A stretch of DNA of 8,648 nt from Rhodoferax sp. (GTDB taxonomy: Bacteria > Pseudomonadota > Gammaproteobacteria > Burkholderiales > Burkholderiaceae_C). Positions 1-6,487 of this stretch are shown here, in pieces (position 1 is the first letter of the stretch; each line of letters starts with the position of its first letter). The notes under the pieces were generated by a model. The model was not told the origin of the DNA and made no database searches. It was given only the letters and a program-made list of their open reading frames with translations. The stretch lies in the NCBI GenBank assembly GCA_020048795.1, contig JAIFMA010000101.1:1-8648 (forward strand), given 5' to 3'. Position numbers and translations under genes: made by a program.

Positions 1-2
1 AA

Positions 3-431
3 TTGGGCATCACGCTGAAATTCAGGCCAGTGGACTTTGCCCTGTACCAGCAGCGACTGCAGAAATTCGAGTTTGACATGACCTCGCTGGCCTATGGCGG
101 CACCCACAACCCGGGTCAGGAGTATGCAGACCTGTTTGGCTCCAAGGCCGCAGACCAGGAGGACTCGGGCAATATGTCGGGCATGAAAAACCCGGCTGTG
201 GACGCTTTGATCAGCCAGATCACCGGTGCCAAAACCAAGGCGGCGTTGCTTCCCGCTTGCCGCGCGCTGGAGCGTCTGATTGCCCACAGCCATGTGCTGA
301 TTCCACAATGGTCGGCGCCCACCCATCGCATGGTGTACAACAACTGGCGACTGGAGCAGCCCGCCGCCATGCCACCCTATGCCCAAGGGGAGTCCTGGGC
401 CATCGACACCTGGTGGGCCAGCAATAAATGA
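3..431 (+). CDS. yejA: Periplasmic oligopeptide-binding protein of ABC importer, C-terminal part (YejA-like)
   Basis: This is the last 142 codons of a solute-binding protein (SBP_bac_5 family); the N-terminus and signal peptide lie before the window. It would bind oligopeptides in the periplasm and deliver them to the YejBE channel. The fragment starts in the conserved LGI...FR.VD..Y..RL..F.FDM block seen near the end of E. coli YejA. It continues through a PAVDALI..I segment, a charged helix (LLPACRALERLI) and an HVLIPQW stretch, and ends with the DTWW motif typical of YejA proteins. The stop (TGA 429-431) lies 45 bases before the yejB start, which fits a yejABEF operon. The TTG at position 3 is only where the visible frame opens, not a start codon. 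The family call is good; peptide specificity (in E. coli the system also takes up microcin C) cannot be read from the fragment. Confidence 0.88.
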   Translation: MGITLKFRPVDFALYQQRLQKFEFDMTSLAYGGTHNPGQEYADLFGSKAADQEDSGNMSGMKNPAVDALISQITGAKTKAALLPACRALERLIAHSHVLIPQWSAPTHRMVYNNWRLEQPAAMPPYAQGESWAIDTWWASNK

Positions 432-461
432 CCAAGTGCTTTGTTTGTTCACCGCCACACC

Positions 462-466
462 GGGAG
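462..466 (+). promoter_or_regulatory. Ribosome-binding site for yejB
   Basis: GGGAG lies 10 bases before the ATG at 477. It supports that ATG over an upstream in-frame TTG at 441, which would add 12 residues that do not look like a YejB N-terminus. Confidence 0.55.
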
Positions 467-476
467 CACTGCTGAG

Positions 477-1484
477 ATGTGGATCTATGTTCTGAAACGC
501 CTTTTGCTGATGATCCCAACGCTGCTGGGGGTGTTGCTCATCACCTTCATGGTGATCCAGTTTGTGCCGGGTGGCCCGGTGGAGCAGTATCTGGCTGAGG
601 CCAAGGCCGGTGCAGGCAAAGGCGCGGTGGGGGCGCAGGGGGTGGACCCGAAACGCATCGAGCAGATCAAGGCGCTGTACGGCTTTGATAAACCTCCGCA
701 TGAGCGCTTTTGGCAGATGCTGGGCCAGTTTGCCCGCTTTGATCTGGGCAAGAGTTTTTTCCAGAACAAAAGTGTGTCAGACCTGATCTGGGAAAAACTG
801 CCGGTGTCGATCAGCCTGGGCTTGTGGACGTTTTTTATCAGTTATTTGATTGCGGTGCCGCTGGGCGTGGCCAAGGCGGTGCGGGCTGGTTCCAGGTTTG
901 ATCTGGTGACCACCTTGCTGGTGCTGGTGGGCTACGCCATTCCGGGCTTTGTGCTGGGGGTGGCGCTGCTGGTGATCTTTGGCGGCCAGTTGCAGTGGTT
1001 TCCGCTGCGGGGGCTGACGTCGAGCAACTGGGAAGAGCTTAGCTGGGGTGCCCGCATCGTTGACTATTTGTGGCACATAGCCATGCCCGTCACTGCCATG
1101 GTGCTGGGCAGCTTTGCTGTGACCACCATGCTGACCAAAAACGCCTTTCTGGAAGAGATCCGCAAGCAGTATGTGATTACGGCGCGGGCCAAGGGCTTAA
1201 GCGAGCGCCAGGTGCTGTGGAAACATGTGTTTCGCAATGCACTGATTCCGATCGTGACCGGTTTTCCGGCAGCGTTCATTGGCGCCTTTTTTACCGGGTC
1301 GCTGCTGATTGAGACGCTGTTTTCGCTGGACGGCCTGGGGCTACTGAGCTACGAGAGCGTGATCCGGCGGGACTATCCGGTGGTGCTGGGTACGCTGTAT
1401 TTTTTCACGCTGATTGGTCTGGTCACCAAGCTGATCAGCGATCTTTCTTATGTCTGGGTCGATCCCCGTGTCAAGTTTGACTAA
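477..1484 (+). CDS. yejB: Oligopeptide ABC transporter permease YejB
   Basis: This inner-membrane permease is one half of the translocation channel of a YejABEF peptide importer (BPD_transp_1 family). The start at ATG 477 gives 335 residues opening MWIYVLKRLLLMIPTLLGV, closely like E. coli YejB. A first membrane helix (about 9-31) is followed by APGGP-like VPGGPVEQ, a periplasmic stretch, YGFDKPPHERF, and then about five more hydrophobic segments (roughly 112-135, 141-168, 203-222, 257-283, 303-325). The cytoplasmic EAA loop that docks on the ATPase is at about 233-256 (ARAKGLSERQVLWKHVFRNA). The C-terminus SYVWVDPRVKFD also matches the family. Compared with E. coli YejB (364 aa), the Gly-rich periplasmic loop after the first helix is shorter, with only a small AGAGKGAVGAQG remnant. 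The gene follows the binding protein and its end overlaps yejE. Confidence 0.93.
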   Translation: MWIYVLKRLLLMIPTLLGVLLITFMVIQFVPGGPVEQYLAEAKAGAGKGAVGAQGVDPKRIEQIKALYGFDKPPHERFWQMLGQFARFDLGKSFFQNKSVSDLIWEKLPVSISLGLWTFFISYLIAVPLGVAKAVRAGSRFDLVTTLLVLVGYAIPGFVLGVALLVIFGGQLQWFPLRGLTSSNWEELSWGARIVDYLWHIAMPVTAMVLGSFAVTTMLTKNAFLEEIRKQYVITARAKGLSERQVLWKHVFRNALIPIVTGFPAAFIGAFFTGSLLIETLFSLDGLGLLSYESVIRRDYPVVLGTLYFFTLIGLVTKLISDLSYVWVDPRVKFD

Positions 1485-2526
1485 GCCCCTTCACGTCGCA
1501 CCTGGGTTAAGTCCGGGCCGGCGCGCCTGGCAGCGTTTTCGGCGCAACCGGCTGGGTTACTGGAGTTTGCTGCTTTTTTGTGCGCTGGTGGGGGTCAGCC
1601 TGCTGGCCGAAGTGGTCAGCAACGACCGCCCGCTACTGGTGCGCTACCAGGGCGAGTTGTATGTGCCGGTGCTCAAAGACTATTCCGAGAAAACCTTTGG
1701 CGGCGATTTTGATGCCAGTACCGATTACCTCGACCCGTTCATTCGTGAGCGCCTGAGTTTGCCGGGCAACTGGGCCTTGTTTGCGCCCAACCCCTATGGC
1801 CCGAAAACCCTGAACTATTTTGCCAAGGCACCCAATCCATCCGGGCCTTCGGTCGACAACTGGCTGGGTACCGACGACCGGGGGCGGGATTTGCTGGCCC
1901 AGTTGATCTATGGTTTTCGCGTCAGCGTGTTGTTTGCACTGGCGCTGACGGTCATCGGCACGCTCCTTGGCATCATCACCGGGGCACTACAGGGCTTTTT
2001 TGGTGGCAAGACCGACTTGGCGTTTCAGCGTTTCATCGAAATCTGGGGTTCCATGCCCGAGCTGTACCTGTTGATCATCTTCAGCGCGGTGTTTGCGCCC
2101 AGTCTGGCCCTGTTGCTGGCTTTGTTGAGCCTGTTTGGCTGGATGGGTTTGTCGGACTACGTGCGTGCCGAGTTTTTGCGCAACCGCCAGCTCGACTATG
2201 TGCGTGCCGCGCGTTCGCTGGGGGTGAGTAACTGGCAGATCATCACGCGTCATCTGCTGCCCAACAGCCTGACGCCGGTGGTGACTTTTCTGCCGTTTCG
2301 CATGAGTGGTGCCATTCTGGCATTGACCTCGCTCGATTTTCTGGGACTGGGCGTGCCGCCGGGGACACCGTCGCTGGGCGAATTGCTGTCGCAGGGCAAG
2401 AACAACATCGATGCCTGGTGGATTTCGCTGTTCACCTTTGCCGTGCTGGTGATCACCTTGTTGTTGCTGACGTTTATGGGTGATGCGCTGCGGGATGCAC
2501 TCGACCCGCGAAAGGCCGACGCATGA
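1450..2526 (+). CDS. yejE: Oligopeptide ABC transporter permease YejE
   Basis: This is the second channel subunit of the importer, an inner-membrane protein of the OppC/DppC class. With the ATG at 1450 it has 358 residues. The N-terminal RFRRNRLGYWSL block leads into the first helix (about 37-54). A long periplasmic segment follows (NDRPLLVRY, then FGGDFDAS..DYLDP), the family signature LGTDDRGRD is at 139-147, and further helices lie at about 155-180, 203-230, 280-298 and 322-345. The EAA loop is at about 250-272 (VRAARSLGVSNWQIITRHLLP), followed by PSLGELLSQGKNN at 307-319. The ATG at 1450 lies inside yejB (35-base overlap) and has no clear Shine-Dalgarno. GTG 1468 or TTG 1477 would give an N-terminus nearer the E. 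coli length, so the exact start is uncertain. The stop overlaps the yejF ATG by four bases (ATGA), indicating coupled translation. Confidence 0.92.
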   Translation: MSGSIPVSSLTKPLHVAPGLSPGRRAWQRFRRNRLGYWSLLLFCALVGVSLLAEVVSNDRPLLVRYQGELYVPVLKDYSEKTFGGDFDASTDYLDPFIRERLSLPGNWALFAPNPYGPKTLNYFAKAPNPSGPSVDNWLGTDDRGRDLLAQLIYGFRVSVLFALALTVIGTLLGIITGALQGFFGGKTDLAFQRFIEIWGSMPELYLLIIFSAVFAPSLALLLALLSLFGWMGLSDYVRAEFLRNRQLDYVRAARSLGVSNWQIITRHLLPNSLTPVVTFLPFRMSGAILALTSLDFLGLGVPPGTPSLGELLSQGKNNIDAWWISLFTFAVLVITLLLLTFMGDALRDALDPRKADA

Positions 2527-4121
2527 GTCATTTGCTTGAGGTGCAAAACCTGTCGGTCAGTTTTGCTGGCAAAGAAGTGGTGCATGGCATCAGCTTTACC
2601 ATCGCAGCGGGTGAAAAGCTGGCCATGGTGGGTGAGTCGGGTTCCGGCAAGACGATCTCCGCGTTGAGTCTGCTGCGATTGGTGGCTGATGCCAAAATCA
2701 GCGGCCAGGCCTTGTTTGACGGGCGCGACCTGCTCTCATTACCAGAGCGCGATGTGCGTGCCATCCGGGGCCAGGACATCGCCATGATTTTTCAGGAGCC
2801 GATGACGGCGCTCAACCCGCTGATGAGCGTGGGCGAGCAGATTGCTGAAGTTATCACGTTAAAAATGGGTCTGGCCCGCGTGCAGTCTGCGCAAGCAGCT
2901 ATTGAATTGCTAGCTGAAACCGGGATTCCTGAAGCGCACAGGCGGTATCACGCCTATCCGCACCAACTCAGCGGTGGTCAGCGCCAGCGCGCCATGATCG
3001 CCATGGCACTGGCCTGTCAACCCCAGTTGCTGCTGGCCGATGAGCCCACCACGGCATTGGACGTGAGTCTGCGTGGCCAGATTCTGGACCTGCTGGACCG
3101 CTTGCAGCAGCAGCGCGGCATGGCGGTGCTGATGATTACCCACGACCTGAACCTGGTACGCCGCTTTGCCAGCCGTGTGATCGTGATGGAACAGGGGCAC
3201 ATCGTCGAGCAGGGCGCAACCCAGGCTTTGTTGGCGCAACCGCAGCACCCTTACACCCGGCGCCTGATCGACAGCCGGCCCGAGCGTGATCCCTTGAGCC
3301 TGGCCGCTGGGTCTGCCGATGCCCCTGCGGTCATGGTCGCGCGTGGCTTGCAGGTGACTTATCCTGTCCCCCTGCCAGGATTTCGCGGCTGGTTCAGGCG
3401 TGGCAAGTTTGTCGCGGTGCAGGGGGCTGACTTCACCTTGCCGGCCGGTTTGACGCTGGGTGTCATGGGTGAGTCGGGGTCCGGCAAATCGACGCTGGCG
3501 CTGGCGGTACTGGGCCTGCTGCCGTTTGTCGGTGAACTGCACCTGTCCGGCTCAAACTGGGGCAAGGATGCAGCCCGCAACAAGGCCTTGCGCCGGGACG
3601 TTCAGGTGGTTTTTCAGGATCCTTTTTCGTCGCTATCGCCACGCATGACGGTCGAAGAGATTGTTGGCGAAGGTTTGGGCGTTCATGAGCCCGCGCTGTC
3701 GCTGCGTGAGCGTTGCCAACGCGTGACACTGGCTCTAAAAGATGTCGGCCTGGCCGACGACAGTGCTGAGCTTTCCGGGCTGCTGGGGCGTTATCCGCAC
3801 GAGTTCTCAGGGGGGCAGCGTCAGCGGCTGGCGATCGCCCGGGCGCTGATCATTCAACCCAGGATCCTGGTGCTGGATGAACCGACCAGCGCGCTCGATG
3901 TCACGGTGCAAAAGCAGGTGTTGCAGTTGCTGCAAGGCTTGCAAAGGCAGCGTGGCTTGAGTTATCTGCTGATTAGCCACGACGTGGAGGTCATCCGGGC
4001 CATGGCGCATGAGGTCATGGTGATGAAAGAGGGGGTGGTCGTTGAGTTGGGTCCCGTCAGGAAGGTGCTGACTTGTCCGAGCCACAGTTACACCCAGGTA
4101 TTGGTGAGTTCTGCCGGATAG
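2523..4121 (+). CDS. yejF: Oligopeptide ABC transporter ATP-binding protein YejF (two fused ATPase domains)
   Basis: This cytoplasmic ATPase drives peptide uptake through YejBE. In 532 residues it carries two complete nucleotide-binding domains. Domain 1 has Walker A GESGSGKT (37-44), Q-loop Q91, signature LSGGQ (149-153), Walker B with DEP (173-175), switch His207 and the peptide-transporter tail motif QHPYTRRL (241-248). Domain 2 has Walker A GESGSGKS (316-323), Q365, signature FSGGQ (428-432), LDEP (451-454), His486 and a tail motif HSYTQVL (521-527). No catalytic residue is missing, so both sites look competent. The two-domain layout and the ~530-aa length match YejF rather than the separate OppD/OppF pair. 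The ATG overlaps the yejE stop (ATGA), with AAAGG at 2511-2515 seven bases upstream. Codons 113-131 use several AT-rich codons (TTA, ATT, TTG, CTA) unlike the surroundings; see the repeat entry. Confidence 0.94.
   Translation: MSHLLEVQNLSVSFAGKEVVHGISFTIAAGEKLAMVGESGSGKTISALSLLRLVADAKISGQALFDGRDLLSLPERDVRAIRGQDIAMIFQEPMTALNPLMSVGEQIAEVITLKMGLARVQSAQAAIELLAETGIPEAHRRYHAYPHQLSGGQRQRAMIAMALACQPQLLLADEPTTALDVSLRGQILDLLDRLQQQRGMAVLMITHDLNLVRRFASRVIVMEQGHIVEQGATQALLAQPQHPYTRRLIDSRPERDPLSLAAGSADAPAVMVARGLQVTYPVPLPGFRGWFRRGKFVAVQGADFTLPAGLTLGVMGESGSGKSTLALAVLGLLPFVGELHLSGSNWGKDAARNKALRRDVQVVFQDPFSSLSPRMTVEEIVGEGLGVHEPALSLRERCQRVTLALKDVGLADDSAELSGLLGRYPHEFSGGQRQRLAIARALIIQPRILVLDEPTSALDVTVQKQVLQLLQGLQRQRGLSYLLISHDVEVIRAMAHEVMVMKEGVVVELGPVRKVLTCPSHSYTQVLVSSAG
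2859..2916 (+). repeat. Repeat-like segment inside yejF, resembling a Comamonadaceae intergenic repeat
   Basis: This stretch opens TTAAAAATGGG, has GCGCAAGCAGCTATT in its second half, and ends with an inverted repeat CAGCTA (2896-2901) / TAGCTG (2911-2916) around a 9-base loop. From memory, many Comamonadaceae intergenic repeats share AAAAATGG, then about 20 bases, then GCGCAAGCAGCTAT and an inverted TAGC. Here it is read in frame as residues 113-131 of YejF between the Q-loop and the signature motif, with AT-rich codons but without making the protein longer than expected. It could be a repeat absorbed into the gene, or a chance match in a helix that tolerates variation. It is a single copy in this window. 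Confidence 0.4.
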
Positions 4122-4158
4122 ATCCTGCAAAATCAAGGGTTTTGAGCCAGTTTTCGCA

Positions 4159-4164
4159 TACAAT
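4159..4164 (+). promoter_or_regulatory. Candidate -10 box of a rimP-nusA-infB promoter
   Basis: TACAAT differs by one base from the sigma70 consensus TATAAT and sits in the yejF-rimP gap. No good -35 lies 16-18 bases upstream; TTGAGC (4142-4147) is only 11 bases away, too close. A start would fall near 4171, just before the hairpin at 4176, so the leader would begin almost directly with that hairpin. It is a candidate only. Confidence 0.4.
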
Positions 4165-4175
4165 CCGCGCGTTCA

Positions 4176-4217
4176 CGACCAAACGGGCGAGTCACTTCCG
4201 CCCGTTTTTTTTGGTCG
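4176..4217 (+). terminator. GC-rich hairpin with T-run: yej terminator or rimP leader attenuator
   Basis: A perfect 9-bp stem, AAACGGGCG (4181-4189) with CGCCCGTTT (4199-4207), closes a 9-base loop and runs into eight Ts (4205-4212), which is the form of an intrinsic terminator. An outer arm CGACC (4176-4180) pairs with GGTCG (4213-4217) just after the T-run, so the full structure can reach 14 bp with a five-T bulge. It lies 54 bases after the yejF stop and ends 30 bases before the rimP GTG. It may end the yej transcript. If the TACAAT box at 4159 is a promoter, the hairpin instead lies in the rimP leader and would attenuate it. Terminator-type leaders before rimP-nusA-infB are known from gammaproteobacteria (the rimP leader). 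Confidence 0.8.
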
Positions 4218-4238
4218 TTTGTTTTTGATATTCAAGCT

Positions 4239-4243
4239 GAGGG
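4239..4243 (+). promoter_or_regulatory. Ribosome-binding site for rimP
   Basis: GAGGG lies 4 bases before GTG 4248 and only 1 base before the alternative TTG 4245. The spacing favours GTG 4248 as the start. Confidence 0.55.
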
Positions 4244-4247
4244 TTTG

Positions 4248-4886
4248 GTGGCTGTTAAAGAAATCGTTGAGCAAACGGTGGTCGGGCTAGGCTACGACCT
4301 GGTGGAAATCGAGCGTTCCACCGGTGGTTTATTGCGCATTACCATCGATTTGCCCTGGACACCTCTAGCGCCTGGCGCGGTGCTTGCCGAACAGTTCGTC
4401 ACCGTGGAAGACTGTGAAAAGGTCACCCGGCAGTTGCAGTTCGCGTTGGAAGTGGATGCGGTGGACTACCGTCGGCTGGAGGTTTCGTCTCCGGGTATTG
4501 ACCGTCCGCTGCGACATCAACAGGATTTTGAGCGCTTTGTCGGGCAGGTGATTGATATCACCCTGAAAGCTCCCCTGGGCGCGGTAGCGGCTGGTCAGGT
4601 CAGCGCCAACCGCAAGAAGTTTCGGGGTGTACTGGAGCGTGTTGACGTGGTGGCGGGGGCGGCCGTGGTTGAGGGTGCGCCGGCCTGGCAAATCGTCTGG
4701 CGGGATGAAACTGAGGTCAAGCCCGGTGCCAAAGTCAGCAAAAAACGTCCACCGGCACCGCTACAGGCTCTTGGCTTTGGATTGAGTGAACTCAAAGATG
4801 CACGTTTGGCACCGATTGTCAGTTTTAAAGGTCGGGGCAAAGCCACCACTGATGAAACTGCCATCGACCGTATTGAATTGAATTGA
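4248..4886 (+). CDS. rimP: Ribosome maturation factor RimP
   Basis: RimP binds the free 30S subunit and is needed for its late maturation in the cytoplasm. GTG 4248 gives 212 residues starting MAVKEIVEQTV, which fits related betaproteobacterial RimPs (M-A-L-x-x-IVEQTV); a TTG one codon earlier is also in frame but poorly spaced from the ribosome-binding site. The N-terminal domain contains GYDLVEIE (about 16-23) and the hallmark LEVSSPGIDRPL (77-88). The C-terminal SH3-like domain follows from about 95, with FVGQVIDITL and RKKFRGVLERVD. The protein is about 60 residues longer than E. coli RimP (about 150 aa). Extra residues lie in the first domain (around 37-48) and in a basic, Pro-rich stretch in the second (about 150-180, including KPGAKVSKKRPPAP). 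It is followed after 17 bases by nusA, as in most proteobacteria. Confidence 0.95.
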   Translation: MAVKEIVEQTVVGLGYDLVEIERSTGGLLRITIDLPWTPLAPGAVLAEQFVTVEDCEKVTRQLQFALEVDAVDYRRLEVSSPGIDRPLRHQQDFERFVGQVIDITLKAPLGAVAAGQVSANRKKFRGVLERVDVVAGAAVVEGAPAWQIVWRDETEVKPGAKVSKKRPPAPLQALGFGLSELKDARLAPIVSFKGRGKATTDETAIDRIELN

Positions 4887-4889
4887 AAC

Positions 4890-4895
4890 AGGAGA
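4890..4895 (+). promoter_or_regulatory. Ribosome-binding site for nusA
   Basis: AGGAGA sits 8 bases before ATG 4904 and fixes that start. A TTG at 4883 overlapping the rimP stop would place this strong site inside the gene and add seven residues (MKQESLG) not typical of NusA. Confidence 0.75.
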
Positions 4896-4903
4896 GTCTT
4901 GGC

Positions 4904-6400
4904 ATGAATCGCGAAATGTTAATGTTGGTGGACGCCATCTCACGCGAGAAAAACGTCGAGCGTGATGTGGTGTTTGGCGCGGTTGAAGCGGCGCTGGCGC
5001 AGGCCACCAAAAAACTGTATGTAGGTGACGTGGACATTCGCGTGTCGCTGAACCGCGATACCGGCGTGTATGAGACTTTTCGCCGCTGGCATGTGGTGCC
5101 CGATGAGGCTGGTTTGCAATTGCCGGATCAGGAGATTTTGCTGTTTGAGGCGAAAGATCAGATTTCAGACATCGAGGTCGACGAGTACATCGAAGAGACC
5201 ATCGAGTCGGTACCGATCGGCCGCATTGGTGCCATGGCGGCCAAGCAGGTTATTTTGCAGAAAATCCGCGATGCCGAGCGTGAAATGCTGCTCAATGACT
5301 TCATGTCGCGCGGTGACAAGGTTTTTGTTGGCACCGTCAAACGCATGGACAAGGGCGACCTGATCATCGAGTCAGGCCGCGTTGAGGGCCGCCTGCGACG
5401 GGGTGAGATGATCCCGAAAGAAAACTTTCGCACCGGGGACCGGGTGCGCGCCATGATCATGGAGGTGGACCTGACGCTGCGTGGTGCACCGATCGTGTTG
5501 TCACGTTCGGCACCTGAGTTCATGACCGAGCTGTTTCGCAACGAAGTGCCCGAGATCGAGCAGGGTCTGCTCGAAATCAAGTCCTGCGCCCGAGATGCCG
5601 GTTCACGCGCCAAGATCGCGGTGTTGTCGCACGACAAACGGGTTGACCCGATTGGCACCTGTGTGGGTGTTCGGGGTACCCGCGTCAATGGTGTCACCAA
5701 CGAGTTGGCCGGGGAGCGGGTTGACATTGTGCTGTGGAGCGAAGATCCGGCCCAGTTTGTTATTGGCGCGCTGGCACCGGCCAATGTCAGCAGCATTGTG
5801 GTCGATGAAGAACGTCATGCCATGGACGTGGTGGTGGACGAAGAGAACCTGGCCATCGCCATTGGCCGAGGGGGGCAAAATGTGCGCCTTGCGGCTGAAT
5901 TGACCGGCTGGAAAATCAACATTCTGGATGCCGCAGAATCGGCCCAGAAACAAGCCGGCGAAATCGATGCCAGCCGTGCTTTGTTCATGGAAAAACTCGA
6001 CGTTGACGAAGAAATCGCCGATTTGCTGATCGCCGAAGGGTTTATCAGCCTGGAGCAGGTGGCCTATGTGCCGCTTGAGGAAATGCTGGAAATTGAAAGC
6101 TTTGACGAAGACACAGTCAATGAACTGCGTACCCGGGCCAAAGATGCTTTGCTGACCATGGAAATTGTCAACGAAGAGAGCGTCGAAGAGATCGCGCTGG
6201 AGTTGCGTGACCTTGCGGGCTTGACTACTGAACTGATCGGTCTACTGGCTGAAAATGGGGTTCACACGCTTGACGACCTGGCTGACCTGGCGGGCGATGA
6301 GTTGACGGAGATCACCGGCCTGCCCGCTGACAAGGCCACTTCCCTGATCATGAAGGCACGCGCACACTGGTTTTCTGGTGATGTCGGTGCACCAGTTTGA
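4904..6400 (+). CDS. nusA: Transcription termination/antitermination factor NusA
   Basis: NusA binds RNA polymerase near the RNA exit channel, promotes pausing and intrinsic termination, and takes part in antitermination of rRNA operons. The ATG at 4904 gives 498 residues, close to the 495 of E. coli NusA. The N-terminal polymerase-binding domain (1 to about 125) begins MNREMLMLVDAISREK and includes RDVVFGAVEAAL. An S1 domain follows (about 136-200, DKVFVGTVKRMD to PIVLSRS). KH1 (about 202-276) contains the GVRG loop at 255-258, and KH2 (about 302-345) has the IGRGGQN loop at 320-326. Two acidic helix-hairpin-helix repeats close the protein (about 364-412 and 438-488), so this is the full gamma/beta-type NusA with both C-terminal repeats. 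NusA is known in E. coli to limit expression of its own operon; the hairpin at 4176-4217 would be a plausible site here. Confidence 0.97.
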   Translation: MNREMLMLVDAISREKNVERDVVFGAVEAALAQATKKLYVGDVDIRVSLNRDTGVYETFRRWHVVPDEAGLQLPDQEILLFEAKDQISDIEVDEYIEETIESVPIGRIGAMAAKQVILQKIRDAEREMLLNDFMSRGDKVFVGTVKRMDKGDLIIESGRVEGRLRRGEMIPKENFRTGDRVRAMIMEVDLTLRGAPIVLSRSAPEFMTELFRNEVPEIEQGLLEIKSCARDAGSRAKIAVLSHDKRVDPIGTCVGVRGTRVNGVTNELAGERVDIVLWSEDPAQFVIGALAPANVSSIVVDEERHAMDVVVDEENLAIAIGRGGQNVRLAAELTGWKINILDAAESAQKQAGEIDASRALFMEKLDVDEEIADLLIAEGFISLEQVAYVPLEEMLEIESFDEDTVNELRTRAKDALLTMEIVNEESVEEIALELRDLAGLTTELIGLLAENGVHTLDDLADLAGDELTEITGLPADKATSLIMKARAHWFSGDVGAPV

Positions 6401-6433
6401 AGCAAATGTTATGAATTCGAAAATTTAAGTAAA

Positions 6434-6466
6434 GGCTGAGCATGGCCCCTGGGGGCTGTTTCAGCC
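6434..6466 (+). promoter_or_regulatory. Possible two-part hairpin in the nusA-infB gap
   Basis: GGCTGA (6434-6439) pairs with TCAGCC (6461-6466), and inside it GCCC (6445-6448) pairs with GGGC (6453-6456) around a 4-base loop, with an internal loop of 5 and 4 bases. No T-run follows, so it is not a standard terminator. It lies 21 bases before the infB ATG and could affect infB translation or mark a processing site. The 87-base gap around it contains no tRNA or full-size gene. Confidence 0.4.
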
Positions 6467-6472
6467 GAAACT

Positions 6473-6477
6473 AAAGG
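6473..6477 (+). promoter_or_regulatory. Weak ribosome-binding site for infB
   Basis: AAAGG lies 10 bases before ATG 6488. It is short and distant, weaker than the nusA site. An in-frame ATG at 6497 is even further away, so 6488 is kept. Confidence 0.4.
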
Positions 6478-6487
6478 TTACCCAAAA

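Noticed and set aside
2626..3490. Near-identical DNA around GGTGAGTCGGG...TCCGGCAA at about 2630 and 3467
   Set aside because: These are the two Walker A motifs of YejF. The similarity follows from the ancient ATPase-domain duplication and motif constraint, not a recent repeat.
2910..3542. 210-codon minus-strand ORF opposite yejF
   Set aside because: Gln/His/Arg-rich shadow of the ATPase domains, with no recognisable domain.
4128..4144. CAAAA/TTTTG hairpin just after yejF
   Set aside because: Only five A-T-rich pairs around a 7-base loop and no T-run, too weak for a terminator; the hairpin at 4176 is far better.
4142..4147. TTGAGC as -35 box for the TACAAT at 4159
   Set aside because: The spacing is only 11 bases, too short for sigma70.
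4122..4247. tRNA gene upstream of rimP, as metY in E. coli
   Set aside because: The gap has no cloverleaf, TTCGA-type T-loop or CCA end; it is used by the promoter-like box and hairpin.
4883..4903. TTG start for nusA overlapping the rimP stop
   Set aside because: It would put the strong AGGAGA inside the gene and add seven atypical residues; ATG 4904 fits the family N-terminus.
5158..5796. 212-codon minus-strand ORF opposite nusA
   Set aside because: Ser/Arg/Thr-rich shadow of the S1/KH coding region.
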